The position numbers were made by a program, and so were the translations under genes. A stretch of 8,417 nt of DNA from CAZVFH01 sp964626415 (lineage in GTDB: Bacteria; Patescibacteriota; UBA1384; XYA2-FULL-43-10; CAINNR01): NCBI GenBank assembly GCA_964626415.1, contig CAZVFH010000034.1, positions 1-8,417 on the forward strand, written 5' to 3'. Below the pieces are notes generated by a model that ran no database searches, was not told where the DNA came from, and worked only from the letters and a program-made list of their open reading frames with translations. Positions within the stretch are counted from its first letter, which is position 1; each line of letters opens with the position of its first letter. Positions 4,714 to 8,417 of this stretch are shown piece by piece.

Positions 4714-5352
4714 TTAAATTTCTAACGTTGTTGCCGATATCTCTCTGCCTTCAACAAAATGTTCAACAATATATTCTACCGCACTTTTTATTATTTTGTC
4801 AACGATTGGTCTTTCGCGTTTTTGAAAACTCGCAAGGACATAAATTTGCGACTCAGGTTTTTCTTGAATAGTATCACTTTCAAGAGAGCCAATAATATGT
4901 TCAGCAACGCCGATTCGCAAACGAGAAAATTGATCACTCCCCAACTTTTCGATAATATCAGTTACGCCGTTGTGTCCGCCGCTGCTTCCGCTATGTCGGA
5001 TTCGACAACTGCCGATTGGCAAATCCAGATCATCACAAACAACCAAAATATCACAAAGTTCAATTTTGTAAAAATCGACAATTTTTTTTACCGCGTTGCC
5101 GGACAAATTCATAAATGTTTGTGGCTTTGCAAATATTAACTTTTCACGACTCGACTGAGCTCGTCGAAGTCCAGCAACCTGCACTTCGGCAATTTCAGCA
5201 TTATATTTCTTATTAAAAGTAAATACTATTTTCCTATCAACTGGCGCCAATCTTTTGTCCTTGACAAGTTGATCAACAAAATCAAACCCGACATTGTGTC
5301 GTGTTCCTTGATAATTTTTCCCAGGATTCCCAAGACCAACCAATAATTTCAT
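4714..5352 (-). CDS. pth: Peptidyl-tRNA hydrolase (Pth)
   Basis: Pth cleaves the ester bond of peptidyl-tRNAs that drop off ribosomes and recycles the tRNA; it is cytoplasmic and usually essential. Family residues are present: GLGNPG with Asn9, TRHNVG with catalytic His19, FMNLSG with Asn82, CDDLDLP with Asp107, and GGHNG with Asn128. The length, 212 residues, is slightly above the common 185-195. Part of the excess is the 24-base repeat at 5148-5171, which adds GLRRAQSSRE between the second strand and KLIFAKPQTF. A further small insert lies near residues 153-168. The start fits the family N-terminus (MKLLVGLGNPG); the Shine-Dalgarno is poor. It lies between ybaB and rplA, with inverted-repeat spacers on both sides. 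Confidence 0.96.
   Translation of the reverse strand: MKLLVGLGNPGKNYQGTRHNVGFDFVDQLVKDKRLAPVDRKIVFTFNKKYNAEIAEVQVAGLRRAQSSREKLIFAKPQTFMNLSGNAVKKIVDFYKIELCDILVVCDDLDLPIGSCRIRHSGSSGGHNGVTDIIEKLGSDQFSRLRIGVAEHIIGSLESDTIQEKPESQIYVLASFQKRERPIVDKIIKSAVEYIVEHFVEGREISATTLEI
5148..5171. repeat. 24-base palindromic element inside pth
   Basis: It has complementary ends GACT and AGTC, an inner CGAC/GTCG pair and a TGAGCTC loop. It differs by one base from the element nested at 711-734 in tgt. It is an exact multiple of three and adds eight codons to Pth in a surface-loop position between conserved blocks. Confidence 0.85.
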
Positions 5353-5364
5353 AACTTTGGTTAA

Positions 5365-5469
5365 AAGTTTGTAAAGTTCATAAAGTTTTTAAAGTTGAAT
5401 GAAAACAAATATCCATTAAATAAATTCCATATATCTTTTTACTTTACAAACTTGTAACTTTATAAACTT
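5365..5469. repeat. Inverted repeat between ybaB and pth
   Basis: Arms at 5365-5395 and 5441-5469 are built from AAGTTTRTAAAGT words and their complements, separated by an AT-rich 45-base middle. It fills the 125-base spacer. No promoter or terminator stands out within it. Confidence 0.7.
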
Positions 5470-5477
5470 GTCTAAAT

Positions 5478-5783
5478 TTACATTCCAGGTAAATTTAGAC
5501 CACCCATCACATCCTTCATTTTTTCCGCTGCTAATGCTTGTGAGCGGGAAATTGCTTGCGAAACCGTATTTTTTATTTGCTTTTCAAGTTCACGCTTGTT
5601 TTCCGGTTTTAGCGCTTCTTCTGAAAGCGAAAATTCAGTCATGTGTTGTTCGCCATTAAAAACAACTGTAACCCAGCCATCATTGCTCTTGGCTTCAATT
5701 TCCGTATCTTTTAACTCTTTTTGGATTTCTCGTGCTTGTTTTTGCAATTTGTAAAGATCTTTCATTTTTCCAAAATCAACCAT
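5478..5783 (-). CDS. ybaB: YbaB/EbfC family nucleoid-associated protein
   Basis: YbaB/EbfC proteins are small dimeric DNA-binding proteins; the exact role varies between bacteria. The 101 residues show the family pattern: MKDLYKLQKQAREIQKEL near the N-terminus, the VTVVFNGEQHMTEFSLS strand region, a long second helix (ENKRELEKQIKNTVSQAISRS) and the typical end GGLNLPGM. I place the start at 5783 because AAAGGAG lies at the right distance before it; an upstream ATG at 5810 would overlap the preceding gene by 17 bases and add nine residues not seen in the family. The ribosome site overlaps the stop of the metallopeptidase gene, which suggests coupled translation. The usual neighbours dnaX and recR are absent. 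Confidence 0.93.
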   Translation of the reverse strand: MVDFGKMKDLYKLQKQAREIQKELKDTEIEAKSNDGWVTVVFNGEQHMTEFSLSEEALKPENKRELEKQIKNTVSQAISRSQALAAEKMKDVMGGLNLPGM

Positions 5784-5793
5784 TTTAACTCCT

Positions 5794-6528
5794 TTACCTT
5801 CTAAAAACATTTGTCAATGCAAATACAACTATACTAAAAACAGCAAAAATAATCAAGATTCCGACGGTCGAAAATAAAAGCAAATTCAGAGAATATACTG
5901 GTAAAGCAATTGGAATATACTTTAAGGCGAGAAATATCCCAAAAGTAACGATGATAATAGATACCAGCGCCGATGTGATATCCTTACGGCTTGGGAGCAT
6001 TGTTACTGCAATCGAAATCAAAAGATAAAATAATACCCAATTTTTAAGAGAAAAATGCGGTAAATTTTTTAAAAAATCAATTGATGTTGATATTGCTCCT
6101 TTGACTGAATAGCCGTATTTTGAGAGATCAATATCGAAAAAGTCAAAACGAATAGAAACAAAGTATATGATAAATATCCCGGCGACAAGTGGCGCGAGAG
6201 CAATTATTAATTGACCGAAAATCGGAATTTTTGATTTTAAATGTTTAACATGCCCGCCCTCTTTTTCAAAAAGCGCCATCTCTGTCACCTTTGCGCCAGT
6301 GAAAAGACAAGCAAATCCATGAGCAAATTCATGAACGATAACTCCGGGTGCCAAGAAATAGCGATAACCGCGACCGAATATACTTTGCGAAAGAAAATAA
6401 TCGCAAATATATGCTAAAAAAATCACTGCCAGAAACAAAATTATTGTCAATTTGTAATTGGCAAGAACTGAAAAATCAACAAACTTGCCTGCGGTGATAA
6501 AATAATGTTTTAATTGGGTGGATTGCAT
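5794..6528 (-). CDS. M50-like integral-membrane zinc metallopeptidase
   Basis: The 244-residue protein has about six hydrophobic segments (near 27-47, 58-77, 103-125, 162-178, 186-209 and 214-240). In the second segment HEFAH (66-70) is the HExxH zinc motif with catalytic Glu67, followed by GFACLFTGAKV and a GGHVKH loop, as in M50-type proteases of the M50B kind. LPSRKD (178-183) may supply the third zinc ligand, Asp183. Such enzymes sit in the cytoplasmic membrane; some cut substrates within the membrane, but this one's substrate is unknown and no PDZ domain is present. It starts with a weak GGGG ribosome site at 6528 and is followed after 10 bases by ybaB. The pairing with ybaB is unusual, and no partner anti-sigma factor is visible. 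Confidence 0.85.
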   Translation of the reverse strand: MQSTQLKHYFITAGKFVDFSVLANYKLTIILFLAVIFLAYICDYFLSQSIFGRGYRYFLAPGVIVHEFAHGFACLFTGAKVTEMALFEKEGGHVKHLKSKIPIFGQLIIALAPLVAGIFIIYFVSIRFDFFDIDLSKYGYSVKGAISTSIDFLKNLPHFSLKNWVLFYLLISIAVTMLPSRKDITSALVSIIIVTFGIFLALKYIPIALPVYSLNLLLFSTVGILIIFAVFSIVVFALTNVFRR

Positions 6529-6540
6529 TTTCCCCTACGG

Positions 6541-6574
6541 ATTACGAATAAAACTAAATTACGAAATTACAAAT
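6541..6574. repeat. Spacer repeat X, second copy
   Basis: A 34-base run of ATTACRAA-like words matches 2891-2924 at 29 of 34 positions in direct orientation. It lies just upstream of the metallopeptidase gene. Confidence 0.7.
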
Positions 6575-6584
6575 CAAAAAAGGA

Positions 6585-6676
6585 AGTATAAACTCTCACT
6601 GATCTATCACCACAGATCGTCACTGATAGAATCATCTGTGTTTATCAGTGAAAATAGATCTGTGGTAGTTTTTACT
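6585..6676. repeat. 92-bp heptamer element, copy 2
   Basis: It has the same length, ends and spacing as copy 1 (2248-2339). The first 15 bases are identical to copy 1, as are the last ten. The six heptamers read CACTGAT, CACAGAT, CACTGAT, ATCTGTG, ATCAGTG, ATCTGTG, so at each central position the base is the complement of that in copy 1. It lies between spacer repeats X and Z. Confidence 0.85.
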
Positions 6677-6681
6677 TCAAA

Positions 6682-6724
6682 ATTTGTCAGTGTTAAGTCA
6701 GTGCAGTTGAGTCAGTGTTAGAAT
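6682..6724. repeat. Spacer repeat Z, second copy
   Basis: A 43-base repeat with three GTCAGTG words matches 2926-2968 at 38 of 43 positions. It ends three bases from the prfB stop codon, and no conventional terminator was seen for prfB. Confidence 0.75.
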
Positions 6725-6727
6725 GTT

Positions 6728-7744
6728 CTATTTTCTCATTTTTGCTTCTAAAAATCCCTCAATCCCTCCCCCCAGCACTGCCTCCGGATCAGTGGAGGAA
6801 AATTCCGTTCGGTGGTCTTTAACTAATTTGTATGGATGAAGTATATACGAGCGAATCTGACTTCCCCACTCCGGTTCCGCCTGCTCACCACTAATTTCGG
6901 CAATTTTTTCTTTGTGCTGGTCTTCTGCTAATTTTGCCAATCGAGAGAAAAGAACACTTTTTGCCGACTCCTTGTTTTGAAGTTGCGACCGCTCGTTTTG
7001 ACAAATTGCAGAAATTCCAGTTGGGATATGGATAATCCGAACCGCTGAATCAGTAGTATTCACTGATTGACCGCCGTGCCCCCCAGAGCGGAATGTTTCA
7101 ATTTTCAAATCACCCTCCGGAATTTCGATTTTATCCTCTTTTTCGATTTTTGGCATCATTTCGACAAGTGAAAATGATGTCTGGCGAAGTGACTTGGCAT
7201 TAAATGGCGATTGGCGAACCAAACGATGAACTCCAGATTCTTTTTTTAATTTGCCATAAATGTAGTCGCCATCAATTTCCAGTGTTGCTGATTTAATTCC
7301 GGCAATTCCGCCATGTGACTGCATGAGGATTTTTGTTTGCAAATTATTATTCTCCGCCCAGCGCAAATACATTCGCATCAGCATCTCAGTCCAATCCTGC
7401 GCATCGTCTCCGCCGGCACCGGCGTAAAAGTTGATAATTGCCGAGTGACTGTCATACTTTCCGGAAAAATAAGTCAACGTTTCCAATTCTGAAATCTCTT
7501 TTTCCAGTGCGGGAAAATCATTTTCATCGGCAAGTTCCGAAAGCGCTAGAAGATCATCAAATTTTTCAACTTCTGATTTTAGCCGCTTTAATTCCCCAAC
7601 TTTTTTGCCAGAATTTTCCGCATCGTTCCAAAAATTCACCGATTGCATTTCGGCCTCAATTTCGGAAATTTGGGACTTTTTTTCGCCAATTTTCAACGAC
7701 TCCCCAATTTCCGTCAACTTTTTTTGAAACTTTTCCTTGTCCAT
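6728..7744 (-). CDS. prfB: Peptide chain release factor 2 (RF2)
   Basis: RF2 reads UAA and UGA in the ribosomal A site and triggers peptide release. The defining residues are present: the SPF tripeptide that reads the stop codon (179-181) and GGQ in SGGHGGQSVN (224-226). Other family blocks are YAGAGGDDAQDW (107-118), GVHRLVRQSPF and WGSQIRSY (293-300). The 338 residues lack the first 20 or so residues of E. coli RF2 (365). There is no in-frame UGA and no frameshift site: the frame upstream of the ATG is closed by a TAA three codons away. No Shine-Dalgarno precedes the ATG, and an extended -10 box lies so close that the mRNA may start at the ATG itself. The stop is UAG, which RF2 does not read, so RF1 must exist elsewhere. 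Confidence 0.97.
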   Translation of the reverse strand: MDKEKFQKKLTEIGESLKIGEKKSQISEIEAEMQSVNFWNDAENSGKKVGELKRLKSEVEKFDDLLALSELADENDFPALEKEISELETLTYFSGKYDSHSAIINFYAGAGGDDAQDWTEMLMRMYLRWAENNNLQTKILMQSHGGIAGIKSATLEIDGDYIYGKLKKESGVHRLVRQSPFNAKSLRQTSFSLVEMMPKIEKEDKIEIPEGDLKIETFRSGGHGGQSVNTTDSAVRIIHIPTGISAICQNERSQLQNKESAKSVLFSRLAKLAEDQHKEKIAEISGEQAEPEWGSQIRSYILHPYKLVKDHRTEFSSTDPEAVLGGGIEGFLEAKMRK

Positions 7745-7750
7745 ATCTTG

Positions 7751-7759
7751 ATTTTAGCA
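7751..7759 (-). promoter_or_regulatory. Extended -10 element of prfB, leaderless arrangement
   Basis: On the minus strand TGC-TAAAAT ends six bases before the prfB ATG, which places the transcription start at or next to the A of the ATG. The -35 region is only the T-tract of the upstream terminator, so promoter strength would rest on the extended -10. Confidence 0.55.
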
Positions 7760-7770
7760 AAAATCGGAGC

Positions 7771-7803
7771 AAAAAAAAACGGCCGAACCCAACTTCGGGC
7801 CCG
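7771..7803 (-). terminator. Intrinsic terminator of the 7825-8298 gene
   Basis: On the minus strand GGCCCGAA and TTCGGCC form a 7-bp stem with one bulge and a GTTGGG loop, followed by nine T. It starts 21 bases after the gene's stop codon. Confidence 0.88.
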
Positions 7804-7824
7804 ACCAGAGAACAAGTCCAAGTG

Positions 7825-8298
7825 CTAGCTGCACGCGAGAAGCAAGCACATCATGCTGTCGATGATGTCCCCCTGCGCTATCGACTTTTGCTTCTCCGAA
7901 AGCACAATTTGTTTGATCCCATACAGGAGGATGTTAACTTCCTCCTCCGTCCGTGTCTCGGTCTGTACCCCCATGTCCCACTTCACCGCTGCAAACCACT
8001 CACCACCGGGGGGAAGATCGACTGAGTCGAGCTCCAGAATCGTAACCTCCGCGTTCTCCCGCAGGAGGTAAAGTGCATGGCGGTTGAGAGGACCCCCGAT
8101 CACCTGCGCTCCGATTGGCAACACACAACCCTGAATCCGCTCCTCGGGGCCAAACTTGATCACCCCGCAACTGAACTGGGTCAATTCACGCGCGAGGCGC
8201 GAGAAGACCGAGTTGCCAGCTGGGGGGTTGTCACACAGTGACTTCAGCAACTGACGCACGATGAGGGTCTTTTCTTCTGAGGCCACCTTTTCTGGCAT
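7825..8298 (-). CDS. Protein of unknown function encoded by a GC-rich stand-alone gene
   Basis: I do not recognise this 157-residue protein. It appears soluble: a helical N-terminus (EEKTLIVRQLLKSLCDNPP), a central beta-rich part (SCGVIKFGPEERIQGCVLPIG, then NAEVTILELDSVDLPPGGEW) and a C-terminal helical part ending in the hydrophobic, Cys-containing MMCLLLACS. No signal peptide or catalytic motif is evident. AAGGAG lies eight to nine bases before the ATG. Its base composition is unlike the neighbours: one 60-base block (8161-8220) has 38 G+C, against 22 in a block of rplJ (2581-2640), counted by eye. It has its own terminator and a leader of two hairpins. It may be a recent acquisition or a member of a CPR-specific family with its own codon use. 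The stop is UAG. Confidence 0.8.
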   Translation of the reverse strand: MPEKVASEEKTLIVRQLLKSLCDNPPAGNSVFSRLARELTQFSCGVIKFGPEERIQGCVLPIGAQVIGGPLNRHALYLLRENAEVTILELDSVDLPPGGEWFAAVKWDMGVQTETRTEEEVNILLYGIKQIVLSEKQKSIAQGDIIDSMMCLLLACS

Positions 8299-8314
8299 AC
8301 GACCGTCTCCTTCT

Positions 8315-8350
8315 GCGGTGCGGACACCGCTTTCGGGGTTCGGAAACCCC
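8315..8350 (-). promoter_or_regulatory. Two tandem hairpins with identical UCCG loops before the GC-rich gene
   Basis: On the minus strand GGGGTT-TCCG-AACCCC (8350-8335) and GCGGTG-TCCG-CACCGC (8330-8315) are two perfect 6-bp hairpins with the same four-base loop, separated by GAAA. UCCG belongs to the UNCG type of stable RNA loops. The second ends just before the ribosome-binding site, so the pair would sit in the 5' untranslated region. The stems differ in sequence while shape and loop agree, which suggests a conserved RNA form. Confidence 0.75.
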
Positions 8351-8376
8351 TAGAGTTCTGCCTCGGAGATTCTGTT

Positions 8377-8404
8377 TTGAAATGCAATTTTTCTAGGTTA
8401 AAAT
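8377..8404 (+). promoter_or_regulatory. Possible outward promoter at the right edge
   Basis: TTGAAA, 16 bases, then TAAAAT read to the right, out of the window. If real, it would drive a divergent gene not included here. The stretch is AT-rich, so the match could be chance. I could not place the promoter of the GC-rich gene in the same interval. Confidence 0.35.
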
Positions 8405-8417
8405 AAAGGGTTAAAAA

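Noticed and set aside
5784..5810. Upstream ATG that would add nine residues to YbaB
   Set aside because: It overlaps the metallopeptidase gene, lacks a ribosome site, and the family starts at MVDFGKMKDL; a strong AAAGGAG serves the ATG at 5783.
7745..7790. Programmed +1 frameshift at the start of prfB
   Set aside because: No CUU-UGA-like site, no internal Shine-Dalgarno and an in-frame TAA just upstream of the ATG.
7438..8025. 195-codon open frame on the plus strand
   Set aside because: It runs antisense across prfB and into the GC-rich gene; both of those have better coding evidence, and the frame has no recognisable domain.

Overview
The window looks like chromosome from a Patescibacteria (CPR) bacterium, most likely the Parcubacteria side. 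This is inferred from an AT-rich core-gene block, lysine-rich ribosomal proteins with added N-terminal tails, and many short palindromic repeats that also sit in frame inside conserved genes (peptides such as SSAKATAD, PCLAGRQ and IPRSEAEGD). No species can be named. The code is standard: tgt ends in UGA, prfB and the rightmost gene in UAG, the rest in UAA, and a release factor 2 gene is present.

Nearly everything is on the minus strand, so transcription runs right to left. From the right edge: a GC-rich orphan gene (7825-8298) with its own terminator and a leader of two tandem hairpins; prfB (RF2), apparently leaderless; a repeat-filled spacer; an M50-like membrane metallopeptidase tightly coupled to ybaB; pth; rplA (L1); a second orphan gene (3217-3720) with its own promoter and terminator; a near-consensus promoter and a long leader that I read as an L10 autoregulatory attenuator; rplJ (L10) and rplL (L7/L12) followed by a terminator; then tgt. 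At the extreme left, 57 bases look like the 3' end of a plus-strand gene convergent with tgt.

The known genes serve translation: RF2 ends translation at UGA/UAA, Pth recycles peptidyl-tRNA, L1 and L10/L12 build the two ribosomal stalks, and Tgt modifies tRNA wobble positions. YbaB and the metallopeptidase are the exceptions, and the two orphan genes have no recognised function.

The most unusual material is the repeat content. (1) GC-rich palindromes are inserted in tgt (at least three), rplL (three) and pth (one); one pair in tgt is the same palindrome with and without a nested 24-base element, read in two different frames. (2) A 92-bp element with six regularly spaced heptamers occurs twice, and one copy appears to fill a site whose empty counterpart lies upstream of rplJ. 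(3) A palindrome occupies the loop of the candidate L10-binding leader. (4) Three other spacers hold large AT-rich inverted repeats, each built from its own short word. No rRNA, tRNA, CRISPR array, transposase or integrase was seen.
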